In this document: positions 26,773 to 35,040 of the stretch, in pieces
Layout of the letters: every line of letters begins with the position of its first letter
Position numbering within the stretch: the stretch's first letter is position 1
NCBI RefSeq assembly: GCF_011766325.1
Contig: NZ_BLLG01000002.1
Location: 372,001 to 436,000 of the forward strand
Source: Streptomyces pacificus
GTDB lineage: Bacteria > Actinomycetota > Actinomycetes > Streptomycetales > Streptomycetaceae
DNA: 64,000 nt
Direction of reading: 5' to 3'
Position numbers and translations under genes: made by a program
Notes under the pieces: model-generated
The model's input: only the letters and a program-made list of their open reading frames with translations
The model's database searches: none
What the model was told of the DNA's origin: nothing

Positions 26773-27501
26773 ATGAGCGACAGCAGCCTGCGCCTGGTGT
26801 GGGTCTACCCCGACCTGCTCAGCACGTACGGCGACCAGGGGAACGCCCTGGTCGTGGAGCGCCGCGCCCGCCAGCGCGGCCTGGGCGTCACCCGAGTCGA
26901 CGTCCGCAGCGACCAGCCGGTGCCGACATCCGGCGACATCTATCTGATCGGCGGCGGCGAGGACCGGCCGCAGCGGCTGGCGGCCGAGCGGCTGCGGCGC
27001 GACGGCGGGCTCTCCCGGGCCGCCTCCAACGGTGCGATCATCTTCTCCGTCTGCGCCGGCTACCAGATCCTGGGCCACGAGTTCATCAACGACCTCGGCG
27101 AGCGGGAACCGGGCCTCGGCCTGATCGATGTGGTCTCCACCCGGGGCGAGGGCGAGCGGTGCGTCGGCGACGTACTGGCGGACATCGACCCGCGGCTGGG
27201 CCTGCCGCAGCTGACGGGGTTCGAGAACCACCAGGGCATCACCCACCTCGGACCGACGGCGCGTCCCTTCGCCCGGACCGTCCTCGGCAAGGGCAACGGC
27301 ACCGGCGACGGCACCGAGGGCGCCTACAACGACACCTTCTTCGGCACGTATATGCACGGGCCGGTGATGGCCCGCAACCCGCAGATCGCGGATCTGCTGC
27401 TGAAGCTGGCGCTCGACGTGAACGCGCTGCCGCCCACCGACGACCGGTGGTACGAGGCGCTGCGCGCCGAGCGCATCGCCGCCGCCACCCAGCCCGCCTG
27501 A
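26773..27501 (+). CDS. gatD: Lipid II isoglutaminyl synthase glutaminase subunit GatD
   Basis: This 242-residue class I glutamine amidotransferase releases ammonia for MurT. The nucleophile is the Cys in FSVCAGYQILG (about residue 95), preceded by the oxyanion region LIGGGEDRPQR, and the catalytic His is in TYMHGPVMARNP. A conserved GFENHQGITHLG block is typical of the GatD/CobB-like group. GAGGAA precedes the ATG. Location next to murT settles the assignment. Confidence 0.94.
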   Translation: MSDSSLRLVWVYPDLLSTYGDQGNALVVERRARQRGLGVTRVDVRSDQPVPTSGDIYLIGGGEDRPQRLAAERLRRDGGLSRAASNGAIIFSVCAGYQILGHEFINDLGEREPGLGLIDVVSTRGEGERCVGDVLADIDPRLGLPQLTGFENHQGITHLGPTARPFARTVLGKGNGTGDGTEGAYNDTFFGTYMHGPVMARNPQIADLLLKLALDVNALPPTDDRWYEALRAERIAAATQPA

Positions 27502-27761
27502 CACCGGCCGCCCGAGCACATCGCCGGCTTCCCCGGCCGCCCCTCCCCCGACCGCCTCACCAGCGGCTCACCAGCGACTCACCAGGCCGTGCGGAACGGG
27601 CCCCGGCAGGCGTCTGCGGGGCAGCCCGGGCAGCGCGGGGCAGGGTGTCCACGGTTCGGACGCCCGGTTCGGCTCCCGCCGCCCCGCGCCGGTAAGGTGG
27701 CACCGATCCAACCGGACGACGTGGTCCGGGAGTCGGCCCACGTTGCAAAGGTTTTCGGGCT

Positions 27762-28787
27762 ATGCGCATTGGTGTCCTCACCTCCGGCGGCGACTGCCCC
27801 GGGCTCAACGCGGTCATCCGCTCCGTCGTGCACCGCGCCGTCGTCGACCACGGCGACGAGGTGATCGGCTTCCACGACGGCTGGAAGGGCCTGCTGGAGG
27901 CCGACTACCGCAAGCTCGATCTGGACGCCGTGGCCGGCATCCTCGCCCGCGGCGGCACGATCCTCGGCTCTTCCCGGGTGCAGCCCGCGCATCTCGTCGA
28001 CGGCGTCGAGCGGGCCAAGGGGCACGTCGCCGAGCTGGGCCTCGACGCGATCATCCCGATCGGCGGCGAGGGGACCCTGAAGGCCGCGAACCTGCTGGCC
28101 CAGGCCGGTCTGCCGATCGTCGGCGTGCCCAAGACCATCGACAACGACATCGCCTCGACCGACGTCACCTTCGGCTTCGACACCGCCGTCGGCGTCGCGA
28201 CCGAGGCCCTCGACCGGCTGAAGACCACCGCCGAGTCCCATCAGCGGGTGCTGATCGTCGAGGTCATGGGCCGGCACACCGGCTGGATCGCCCTGCACTC
28301 CGGGATGGCCGCCGGTGCACACGCCATCGTCGTGCCGGAGCGCCCCTTCGACATCGACGAGCTGACGCGGCGGGTCGGCGCCCGGTTCGAGGCCGGCAAG
28401 CGGTTCGCCATCGTCGTGGCCGCCGAGGGGGCCAAGCCGCGGGAGGGCTCCATGGAGTTCGACGAGGGCGGCAAGGACGTGTACGGCCACGAGCGCTTCG
28501 CCGGTGTCGCCCGGCAGCTGTCCGTCGAACTGGAGGGACGGCTCGGCAAGGAGGCCCGGCCGGTCATCCTCGGCCATGTCCAGCGCGGCGGCACGCCGAC
28601 CGCGTACGACCGCGTACTCGCCACCCGGTTCGGCTGGCACGCGGTCGAGGCGGCGCACCGGGGCGAGTTCGGCATGATGACCGCACTGCGCGGGACGGAC
28701 ATCACCATGGTGCCGCTCGCGCCGGCGGTGGAGACGCTGAAGACCGTCCCGCAGGAGCGGTACGAAGAGGCCGAGACGGTCCTCTGA
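27762..28787 (+). CDS. pfkA: 6-phosphofructokinase, probably ATP-dependent
   Basis: This 341-residue glycolytic enzyme phosphorylates fructose 6-phosphate. GVLTSGGDCPGLNAVIR opens the nucleotide site, PKTIDNDIA carries the catalytic Asp, and MGRHTGWIA binds substrate. The residue that separates ATP- from PPi-dependent forms is Gly in IGGEGTLKAA, as in ATP-using enzymes, combined with Lys in VPKTIDND; this mixed Gly/Lys pattern is that of the Streptomyces ATP-PFKs. The 260-bp leader (27502-27761) has no recognised element beyond imperfect CTCACCAG repeats. Confidence 0.94.
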   Translation: MRIGVLTSGGDCPGLNAVIRSVVHRAVVDHGDEVIGFHDGWKGLLEADYRKLDLDAVAGILARGGTILGSSRVQPAHLVDGVERAKGHVAELGLDAIIPIGGEGTLKAANLLAQAGLPIVGVPKTIDNDIASTDVTFGFDTAVGVATEALDRLKTTAESHQRVLIVEVMGRHTGWIALHSGMAAGAHAIVVPERPFDIDELTRRVGARFEAGKRFAIVVAAEGAKPREGSMEFDEGGKDVYGHERFAGVARQLSVELEGRLGKEARPVILGHVQRGGTPTAYDRVLATRFGWHAVEAAHRGEFGMMTALRGTDITMVPLAPAVETLKTVPQERYEEAETVL

Positions 28788-28895
28788 GCACGGCTCCCGA
28801 GCGGTGGAGCCGCCCCCGGTCGCAGCGGCGGCCGGGGGCGGTTCTAGTCTTGCCCGGACAACAAGCGCGCATCAGGACGTCCCAGGAGTACGCAG

Positions 28896-29855
28896 ATGGA
28901 TCACAGCGGACACGGCGAGCACGGGATGCAGATGGACCTGCCGCCGTTCACGCTGGGCAGGGGGCTGGAACTCTCCGTCGATCCGGTCTTCCTGACCGGC
29001 TGCCTCCTGGCACTGGCGCTCTACGGCTGGGGCGTGGTGCGGCTGCGCCGGCGCGGGGACGCCTGGCCGGTGAACCGGACGATCTTCTTCACCGTCGGTG
29101 TGCTGAGCATCGCGCTGGTGATGTGCACCGCGCTGAACGACTACGGCATGGTCATGTTCAGCGTCCACATGGTCCAGCACATGGTGATCAGCATGCTGTC
29201 GCCGATCCTGCTGCTGCTGGGCGCGCCGGTGACTCTGGCGCTGCGCGCCCTGCCGCCGGCGGGGCGCGGCCGCAGGGGCCCCCGCGAGCTGCTGCTGGCC
29301 CTGCTGCACAGCCGCTATATGAAGGTCATCACGCACCCGGCGTTCACGATCCCGATGTTCATCGCGAGCCTGTACGGCCTCTACTTCACCCCGCTGTTCG
29401 ACCTCCTCATGGGGTCCAGGGCCGGGCACATCGGGATGATGGTGCACTTCCTCGCCGTCGGGCTGGTCTTCTTCTGGCCGATCATGGGCGTGGACCCGGG
29501 TCCGCACCGCCCCGGCTATGTGATGCGGATGCTGGAGCTCTTCGCCGGCATGCCCTTCCACGCGTTCTTCGGCATCGCGTTGATGATGGCCTCCGAGCCG
29601 ATGGTGGGGACGTACGCCGATCCCCCCGCGTCGCTCGGGATCAGCGCGCTCTCCGACCAGAACGCGGCGGGCGGCATCGCCTGGGCGTTCAGTGAGATCC
29701 CGTCGGTGCTGGTGCTGATCGCCCTGGTGTTCCAGTGGTACCACTCCGAGCAGCGTCAGGCCGTCCGCAAGGACCGGGCCGCGGACCGGGACGGCGACAG
29801 GGAACTCGAGGCGTACAACGCGTATCTCGCCTCGCTGGGGGCACGCAGCCGCTGA
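28896..29855 (+). CDS. CtaG-like cytochrome c oxidase assembly membrane protein
   Basis: This 319-residue integral membrane protein has a His/Met-rich start (DHSGHGEHGMQMD), suggestive of copper contact, followed by about seven transmembrane segments. HMVQHMVISMLSP, ITHPAFTIPMF, MMVHFLAVGLVFFWPIMG and GMPFHAFFGIALM are characteristic of the caa3-type CtaG family (PF09678), which acts in copper insertion or assembly of cytochrome oxidase. AGGAG precedes ATG 28896. It is followed on the same strand by a tiny membrane protein. Confidence 0.9.
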   Translation: MDHSGHGEHGMQMDLPPFTLGRGLELSVDPVFLTGCLLALALYGWGVVRLRRRGDAWPVNRTIFFTVGVLSIALVMCTALNDYGMVMFSVHMVQHMVISMLSPILLLLGAPVTLALRALPPAGRGRRGPRELLLALLHSRYMKVITHPAFTIPMFIASLYGLYFTPLFDLLMGSRAGHIGMMVHFLAVGLVFFWPIMGVDPGPHRPGYVMRMLELFAGMPFHAFFGIALMMASEPMVGTYADPPASLGISALSDQNAAGGIAWAFSEIPSVLVLIALVFQWYHSEQRQAVRKDRAADRDGDRELEAYNAYLASLGARSR

Positions 29856-30029
29856 ACGCCCTGGCGATGCCGCCCGCCGCTGCGGAGGGATCGCCGGGGG
29901 GAGGGGCACCCCTCCCCCGGTGACCGCCTCGGGCCGGAGAGTAGCGCACCCCCCTCGTGAGGGGCGACGATGGCTGCACGGCCCCGGCCGCGGGTCCCGC
30001 CGCGGCGCCGGACCTGGAGGAGGGCGAGC

Positions 30030-30188
30030 ATGTCCGGTTCCACGAAGACGATGGGTGTGCTGACCGTTGTGTCCCTGGTGGTCGTGACGGCCTACACCGC
30101 GGCCCTCGGCGGCAGCGGCTGGTTGTGGTTCGCCTGGGTCGTACTGGGTCTCGTGACGCTGGGGATGCTGGTGTCGAATCCCACCTGA
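30030..30188 (+). CDS. Small two-helix membrane protein
   Basis: This is a 52-residue protein with two hydrophobic helices (about 6-25 and 29-47: VLTVVSLVVVTAYTAAL and WLWFAWVVLGLVTLGMLV). GGAGGAGGG lies immediately upstream of ATG 30030. Such mini membrane proteins commonly follow ctaG-like genes in Streptomyces, but the function is unknown. Confidence 0.7.
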   Translation: MSGSTKTMGVLTVVSLVVVTAYTAALGGSGWLWFAWVVLGLVTLGMLVSNPT

Positions 30189-30358
30189 GGTCCGCGGCCC
30201 GGTCCCGGCGGTGGGCGGAGTGCGCGACGGGCAGGACGGTTGCGGCACGCGGGGCGCGGATCGCCACCGGTCACCTCGCTCAGGGCGGCGCCGAGCAGCC
30301 GGCATGGGCGCAGTGCCCGGGGGGCCACCGGGGAGCGGGCGGGGCATCACCGACCCGC

Positions 30359-30414
30359 GTGCACAGGACCGCGTGCACAGGACCGCGTGCACAGGACCAC
30401 GGGCACAGGACCAC
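30359..30414. repeat. 14-bp tandem repeat, four copies (GTGCACAGGACCGC)
   Basis: Two perfect and two slightly diverged copies (GTGCACAGGACCAC and GGGCACAGGACCAC) lie in the 356-bp gap between the small membrane protein and the antitoxin gene. No gene is seen in that gap. Confidence 0.9.
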
Positions 30415-30544
30415 GGGCTCGCCGCGATGCCACTGCGATCGGTGATCCGGTTGCCTTGCGGCGGCACCCGCTGCGCCCGACGATCCGGTTCGCGGTCGGC
30501 GGGCGGGTATCGCGGGGCCACGGGCGCGCTCCGGACCCCGTGGC

Positions 30545-30835
30545 TCAGGCGCCGTCGCCCGTGCCCGGAGCCCGGTGCTCGGCCGCGATACCGAAGCGGC
30601 CGCGTTCGCCGGCAGCGGACGGCGGGCCGGGGGCCGCCGACACCACCGAGGTGATCGCGGAGCCCTCTGCCGAGTGCCCGCCCGCTTCCAATCTCTCCAG
30701 GTCAGCGGCGGAAACCAGCGCCACGAGCGGTTTTCCGTGGCGGGTGACGACAACCCGCTCGCCACCGTAGACGACGCGGTTGATCAGGTCGGCGAGTTCA
30801 GCTCGCGCTTGCGTCACCGGAATCTCGTAGGCCAT
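30545..30835 (-). CDS. Phd/YefM-family antitoxin, no toxin partner seen
   Basis: This 96-residue protein has an N-terminal Phd/YefM DNA-binding fold (AYEIPVTQARAELADLINRV, VVVTRHGKPLVALVSAADL, about residues 1-55) and an Ala/Gly/Pro-rich tail that would wrap a toxin. ATG 30835 gives the family's usual start; in-frame ATGs at 30844 and 30847 are alternatives. The region downstream on the same strand (30189-30544) contains no RelE, Txe or PIN-type toxin, so it appears to be an orphan. Three GTAC-bearing 9-bp repeats just upstream are the probable autoregulatory site. Confidence 0.82.
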   Translation of the reverse strand: MAYEIPVTQARAELADLINRVVYGGERVVVTRHGKPLVALVSAADLERLEAGGHSAEGSAITSVVSAAPGPPSAAGERGRFGIAAEHRAPGTGDGA

Positions 30836-30853
30836 GCTCCCCATCATAACGCT

Positions 30854-30880
30854 CTGTACATCCTGTACGTTCTGTACGTT
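30854..30880. promoter_or_regulatory. Three 9-bp direct repeats (CTGTACGTT), candidate antitoxin operator
   Basis: CTGTACATC, CTGTACGTT and CTGTACGTT abut exactly at 30854, 30863 and 30872. The array lies between the antitoxin start and the divergent ClpP-like gene, 7 bp upstream of the outermost antitoxin ATG. The inner GTAC is a small palindrome in each copy. Confidence 0.65.
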
Positions 30881-30944
30881 TATGGGTCACGGAAGAGGCC
30901 GCGCATATGACGGCCCCCGTAGGCCGCCGGAGGAGTGATACGTC

Positions 30945-31580
30945 GTGAAGCGTCCGTCCGCCCGCCATGTCCTGCCCGAGTTCACCGAGCATCCGAGCGG
31001 CGGACAGCGCACGCTCGATCCCTACTCCAAGCTGCTGTCCGAGCGGATCGTCCTCCTCGGGGCTCCCGTCGACGACACCTCGGCCAACGACGTCATCGCG
31101 CAGTTGCTGTACCTGGAGTACTCCGCACCGGACCGCGACATCGCTCTCTACATCAACTCGCCCGGCGGCCCGGTCAGCGCCATGTCCGCGATCTACGACA
31201 CGATGCAGACGGTGGCCTGCGACATCGCCACCACCTGTCTGGGACGGACCTCGGCGACCGCCGCCGTACTGCTCGCGGCCGGCACCCCGGGCAAGCGCAC
31301 GGCCCTGGCCGGGGCCCAGGTGGTCATCCGGCAGCCCTCACTGCCGGAACCGGTGCACGGGCAGCCCACCGATCTGGACCTCCAGGCACGGGAGTTGCTG
31401 CGACTGCGCGCGCAACTCACCGCCATGCTCGCCCGCCACTGCGGCCGGAGCCCTGAGCGCGTCGCCGCCGACCTGGAACGCGACACCGTACTCGACGCCG
31501 CCGGGGCCCGGGAGTACGGGCTGATCGATGCCATCATCGAGAACCGGAAGTCCGCCCCGGCTTCCGCCGATGGACGGTGA
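30945..31580 (+). CDS. ClpP-like protein lacking the catalytic Ser and His
   Basis: This 211-residue protein has the ClpP fold: [38 protein letters not shown] and [12 protein letters not shown] are all recognisable. In active ClpP the nucleophile lies in GQAASM and the His in IHQP. Here the aligned text is [12 protein letters not shown], with Ala at the Ser position and a Ser one residue earlier, and VVIRQP, with Arg instead of His. The Asp in LERDTVLDA remains. It is therefore probably an inactive subunit or scaffold that may pair with another ClpP. GTG 30945 has GGAGGAG (30929-30935). Its 3' end overlaps the next gene by 11 bp. Confidence 0.85.
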   Translation: MKRPSARHVLPEFTEHPSGGQRTLDPYSKLLSERIVLLGAPVDDTSANDVIAQLLYLEYSAPDRDIALYINSPGGPVSAMSAIYDTMQTVACDIATTCLGRTSATAAVLLAAGTPGKRTALAGAQVVIRQPSLPEPVHGQPTDLDLQARELLRLRAQLTAMLARHCGRSPERVAADLERDTVLDAAGAREYGLIDAIIENRKSAPASADGR

Positions 31581-31896
31581 GTGGGTGGTGCTGCCACCGG
31601 AACTGCCGCCGCTGCCCGCCCTGACCCGCGCCGAGAGCGAGGTCATCGACAGCTATCTCCAAGTGGTCGACCAGCTGGGCAGGATCAACCCGGCTCGCGG
31701 GAGTCACACCTACGGGGCTCTGCGCGCCGCGCAGGCGCTGGTCTCCGGGGCCACGGCGCTCCGCGATGCCCTGACGGTCATGCACACGCGCGGTGAGAAC
31801 GAGCTGCACGCCACCACATTGGCGCGCGCACTGCGGGTGTTGGACGGAGCCCGCAGAGCATCGCTTATCAGCATACCGCCGGAGGAAGCGAGTTGA
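31570..31896 (+). CDS. Unidentified protein coupled to the ClpP-like gene
   Basis: This 108-residue, mostly helical protein starts with [20 protein letters not shown] and has no membrane segment or known motif. Its ATG at 31570 lies inside the end of the ClpP-like gene, so the two are translationally coupled and probably work together. Third-position GC is high throughout. I do not recognise the family. Confidence 0.65.
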   Translation: MDGEWVVLPPELPPLPALTRAESEVIDSYLQVVDQLGRINPARGSHTYGALRAAQALVSGATALRDALTVMHTRGENELHATTLARALRVLDGARRASLISIPPEEAS

Positions 31897-32239
31897 CGAA
31901 CCCCCTTGTCACGCCCTGCCGTGAGCCCTCCGACACGCCCGCGATACGTACGACCGGGTGTCGCCCATCCGGACCACCTGCGGCTTCGGCTTTCGTCCCG
32001 GGCAAGTTGCGCGACAACGTGGCCCGATCGGCCCAACGAACGGCTCCGCCGCAGGTACGGGGCTCATCGCCGGAGGACGCCGGGTCCCCCGAACGGCCCC
32101 CTCCACTCGAACAGATCAGTGGTGAGGAGCCTCACAAACCGCCGTTTCCACTCGGAAATCGGGCAGTTCATGGGTCAAGATCCCTGAGACGACAAGCCCC
32201 CGCCACCGCGGCGGGGCGGTCCGGGCGGACGCCGAGTCC
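31897..32239. other. Gene-free stretch upstream of the riboswitch
   Basis: Frames across this part start at a TTG overlapping the previous stop or at internal ATGs but lack GC bias and family resemblance. I see no gene. The promoter for the riboswitch transcript is presumably here; no clear -35/-10 pair was picked. Confidence 0.4.
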
Positions 32240-32414
32240 TGCCGCCGCGCCGGATGCCTGGTCGACATGAGGGCTTCGGCAGGAGTGGAGGACCCAGCAG
32301 TACGGGCCGGCCGCCGGATCGGTGGCGGGTCCTCGGGGTGAAGCCGCGCAGGCGGCCGGGCGTCTTCGCCGGCCCGAACCCGACAGGTCATCCTTCACAG
32401 GCGGCTGACGAAGG
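32240..32414 (+). ncRNA. ydaO-type cyclic di-AMP riboswitch
   Basis: The leader of the NlpC/P60 gene has the conserved text of actinobacterial ydaO elements in order: GGGTCCTCGGGGTGAAGCC (32327-32345), a variable GC-rich hairpin, CCCGAACCCGACAGGTCATC (32373-32392) and TTCACAGGCGGCTGACGAAG (32394-32413). It ends 8 bp before the start codon. This class binds c-di-AMP and usually turns off cell-wall hydrolase genes when the ligand is high, exactly the context seen here. Boundaries are approximate. Confidence 0.85.
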
Positions 32415-32421
32415 GTTGCGC

Positions 32422-32898
32422 ATGACTGCGCAGACGCATCTCCCGTCCCTGCTGTCCCGGACGGGCGCCGTCTCGGCACTCACGATCGCCGCCGTCGGCG
32501 GCTCGCTGATCGTGCCGGGCGGTGCTCAGGAGGCCCACGCCGCCTCGGCTCACGCGACGAAGGCTCTCAAGGTCGCCGCGTCGAAGAAGGGAGCCCCGTA
32601 CCGGTACGGAGCCACCGGTCCGAACCGCTTCGACTGCTCGGGGCTCACGCTCTACGCCTACAAGAAGGCCGGCAAGAAGCTGCCCCGTACGGCCCAGCAG
32701 CAGTACAACCGCACCCGCCATGTCTCCTCTTCCCAGCGCGAGCGCGGTGACCTGGTGTTCTTTCACTCACATGGACACGTCTACCACGTCGGCATCTACG
32801 CCGGGGCGGGCAGGATCTGGCACTCGCCCAAGACCGGCTCCGTGGTGAAGCTGACCAAGATCTGGTCCAAGAGCGTCCGTTACGGGCGGGTTCGCTGA
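32422..32898 (+). CDS. Secreted NlpC/P60 cell-wall endopeptidase
   Basis: This 158-residue C40-family peptidase cleaves peptidoglycan stem peptides. A signal peptide (about 1-40, ending near AQEAHAAS) is followed by the NlpC/P60 domain. The catalytic Cys is in RFDCSGLTLYAYKKAG and the His in HVYHVGIYAGAG; the third polar residue is the His of IWHSPKTG. The domain is compact with no extra binding modules. It sits directly behind a c-di-AMP riboswitch, so expression should respond to that messenger. The frame continues open upstream to 32254 through the riboswitch, but that part is not coding. Confidence 0.92.
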   Translation: MTAQTHLPSLLSRTGAVSALTIAAVGGSLIVPGGAQEAHAASAHATKALKVAASKKGAPYRYGATGPNRFDCSGLTLYAYKKAGKKLPRTAQQQYNRTRHVSSSQRERGDLVFFHSHGHVYHVGIYAGAGRIWHSPKTGSVVKLTKIWSKSVRYGRVR

Positions 32899-33070
32899 CG
32901 GGCTCGCTCAGCGGCTCCCCTGCTCGGTACTCCGCCGACCGGCAGGCACGGCCACCGGGCTCTGCGCCGCCGAGCGCGCCTGGTGCACCGGAGCGGGGGA
33001 GAGGGCGGCGCGGTCCCGTCCCGCCCGGCCCCCGGGGCGGGCGGTCCCCTCGTGGGCACGGTACGGGCCC

Positions 33071-33139
33071 CGGCGGTCATCCGCGGTGAGCGCCGGCGGA
33101 CCGGTCCGGTCCGCCGGCGCTCACCGCGGATGACCGCCG
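33071..33139. terminator. Perfect 34-bp inverted repeat with 1-nt spacer at a convergent junction
   Basis: Bases 33071-33104 are exactly complementary to 33106-33139 around a single T at 33105. It lies between the NlpC/P60 gene (plus) and the ATPase gene (minus), and its right arm covers the last 19 bp of the latter. The position fits a bidirectional terminator, but the stem is far longer than needed and lacks a U-tract. Confidence 0.65.
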
Positions 33140-33561
33140 CCGGCCGGCCTCCAGGGCAGGGCAATCCAGACCGTCTTGCCGCCCTCGGGCGTGGGATCGA
33201 CATACAACCTGCCCCCGCATTCCGCGGCGAGCCAGCGGATGATCACCATGCCGCGGCCGTTGTCCTGCTGCACGGCCGCCGGCAGGCGCTGGGGCCTGCG
33301 CGGATGGCTGTCCGTCACACCGATGCGCAGGCGCTCGTGGCGATCGAGGCGGATGTCGACCGTGAAGGTGGGGGACAGTCCGAAGGTGTGCTGGACGGCG
33401 TTGGTGGCGAGTTCGGAGACGATGAGACGAACCGTGTCGGCGGTTTCGCCCTCCCCCGGTAGTCCCCATTCGGCGAGGACATCGGAGACGTATCTGCGCG
33501 CGGCGGATACCGAGGCGGGATCGCTCGGCAGTGTGACGGCGGCTTCCTGATGGTCTGCCAT
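33121..33561 (-). CDS. RsbW-like ATP-binding protein (HATPase_c, anti-sigma-factor type)
   Basis: This 146-residue protein has a GHKL ATPase fold: N-box VSELATNAVQHT (about 50-61), the G1-like VTDSHPRRPQ with the Asp, and GRGMVIIRWLAAECG. Streptomyces encode many such RsbW/SpoIIAB relatives; this one lies beside an HTH/DUF5753 gene and a DUF397 gene, the arrangement of the whiJ/abaA type loci that affect development. ATG 33561 is preferred over a GTG at 33606. Confidence 0.85.
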   Translation of the reverse strand: MADHQEAAVTLPSDPASVSAARRYVSDVLAEWGLPGEGETADTVRLIVSELATNAVQHTFGLSPTFTVDIRLDRHERLRIGVTDSHPRRPQRLPAAVQQDNGRGMVIIRWLAAECGGRLYVDPTPEGGKTVWIALPWRPAGGGHPR

Positions 33562-33907
33562 GATGAGCTGTCCCTTTCCCACCAAGGCTGCCGGAGCACG
33601 GCACACAGCGGATTGGATGCCGGAACAGCCTCGGACTGCGCTTCGCGCCAGACTGCCACTGTTACCCGCCGCATGGGAGCCGATCCACCGGGACGTGCAT
33701 ATATCTGTCGCTCAATGCGGTGAACTCTGCAACTCGGGAGTGTATTTGGGCCCAGACTGGGCGCTTGGCTACGAGGAGGCACCGCGCGGCACGGCGCCTG
33801 CCGGGGCCCACCGCCGGTCATCCGTGCCGAACGGCCCGGCGGCCCCGGCGGCTCTGGGGTCCCGGCGGCCGCCCGGGGAGACACGAGGAGACACAAGGAG
33901 ACACGGC

Positions 33908-34765
33908 ATGCGGCAGGGTCCCGCGGTACGCCGGCGCAAGCTCGGGGAGGAACTGCGGGGGCTGCGGCTGGGAGTCGGCCTCACGAGCCGGGAGGCGGCG
34001 CTCCTGGTGGGCTGGAACCAGTCGAAAGTCAGCCGCATAGAGACCGGAACGAGCGGCGTGAAACCGGCCGATGTCGCACGGCTGCTCGACGTCTACGGGG
34101 TGGCCGACGAGCGGCTGCGCCGGCTTCTCGGAACGCTGGCCGACACGGCGGACAGCAGGGGAAAGGGCTGGTGGCACACGTATCGCGGAGTGATTCCCCC
34201 GCAGTACCGGGACTTCATCAGTCTGGAGTCCCAGGCGAGCGGGGCCCGCACACTGGAGACCTCCGTGGTCCCCGGGCTGCTGCAGACGTCCGACTACGCG
34301 CGGGCGGTGACCCGTTCCGCGCTGGAGGGAGTGCCGACGGCGACGGTGGACTCGCTGGTCGAAGTGCGCGTCGAACGGCAGCGCGTCCTGCGGTCGGAAC
34401 GCCCGCTGGCCTTCAGTGCCGTACTGGACGAGGCGGTCCTCCGGCGCCGGGTGGGCAGTCGTGAGGTGATGCGTGGTCAGCTGCGCCGGATGCTGGAGAT
34501 GGCCCAACTCCCGCACGTGTGCCTGCAGGTGCTGCCCTTCTCCCTGGGCGGTTACATAGGACTGACCGGATCCTTCGTTATTTTCTCCTTTCCGAGCACT
34601 TCTGATCTGGACGTGGTTGCTCTCGACCATTTGACGAGTAGTCTCCACCTCGAACGCAAGGAAGACCTCGAGACGTACGGCGCCGCCTTCCACACCATGC
34701 AGGCGCATGCGCTCTCACCGGCCGACTCGCTGGATCTCGTCGCACGGATCCGTGACGGCGTGTAG
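33908..34765 (+). CDS. WhiJ-type HTH regulator (XRE HTH plus DUF5753)
   Basis: This 285-residue protein has an N-terminal XRE helix-turn-helix (LTSREAALLVGWNQSKVSRI, about 25-45) and a C-terminal DUF5753 domain (about 95-280) with the family's GLLQTSDYARAV and LQVLPFSLGGYIGLTGSF. This group usually pairs with a small DUF397 protein, as here, and members influence sporulation and antibiotic timing. AAGGAG (33895-33900) precedes ATG 33908. The 346-bp gap to the divergent ATPase gene is AT-rich around 33690-33750 and presumably holds both promoters. Confidence 0.93.
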   Translation: MRQGPAVRRRKLGEELRGLRLGVGLTSREAALLVGWNQSKVSRIETGTSGVKPADVARLLDVYGVADERLRRLLGTLADTADSRGKGWWHTYRGVIPPQYRDFISLESQASGARTLETSVVPGLLQTSDYARAVTRSALEGVPTATVDSLVEVRVERQRVLRSERPLAFSAVLDEAVLRRRVGSREVMRGQLRRMLEMAQLPHVCLQVLPFSLGGYIGLTGSFVIFSFPSTSDLDVVALDHLTSSLHLERKEDLETYGAAFHTMQAHALSPADSLDLVARIRDGV

Positions 34766-34780
34766 GGAAGAGGCACCCCC

Positions 34781-34996
34781 ATGTCTGCTCACGACGCACG
34801 TCTACGCCCGCTACCCGGCACCCCCTGGCGGCGCAGCAGCCGCAGTGTCGGAACGAACAACTGCGTGGAGACCGCACGGTGCCCCGACGGCGCCCTGTCC
34901 GTCCGCGACTCGAAGAACCCAGGACTGCGGTACCTGGTGTTCTCCCCCGGCGCCTGGACGGGATTCGTCCGCGGACTGGACGATGCGCAGCGGTGA
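34781..34996 (+). CDS. DUF397 small protein, partner of the HTH regulator
   Basis: This 71-residue protein carries the DUF397 signature: WRRSSRSVGTNNCVETA, VRDSKNPGLRYLVFSPGAW and a terminal FVRGL. It follows the HTH gene by 15 bp on the same strand. DUF397 proteins are thought to modulate the neighbouring WhiJ-like regulator. Confidence 0.92.
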   Translation: MSAHDARLRPLPGTPWRRSSRSVGTNNCVETARCPDGALSVRDSKNPGLRYLVFSPGAWTGFVRGLDDAQR

Positions 34997-35040
34997 CCGG
35001 CCGGCGGGCGGAAGGGCGCACGGCGCCGGACCCGCGACCC

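Noticed and set aside
30189..30544. A toxin gene to pair with the Phd/YefM antitoxin
   Set aside because: No frame shows RelE-, Txe-, Doc- or PIN-like text; the gap contains a 14-bp repeat and GC-rich filler.
31893..32270. Small gene starting at a TTG overlapping the stop of the ClpP-coupled gene
   Set aside because: Third-position GC is uneven, the composition is Pro/Ser/Arg-rich and its end enters the riboswitch.
32254..32421. N-terminal extension of the NlpC/P60 protein
   Set aside because: The stretch is the ydaO riboswitch; the signal peptide begins at 32422.
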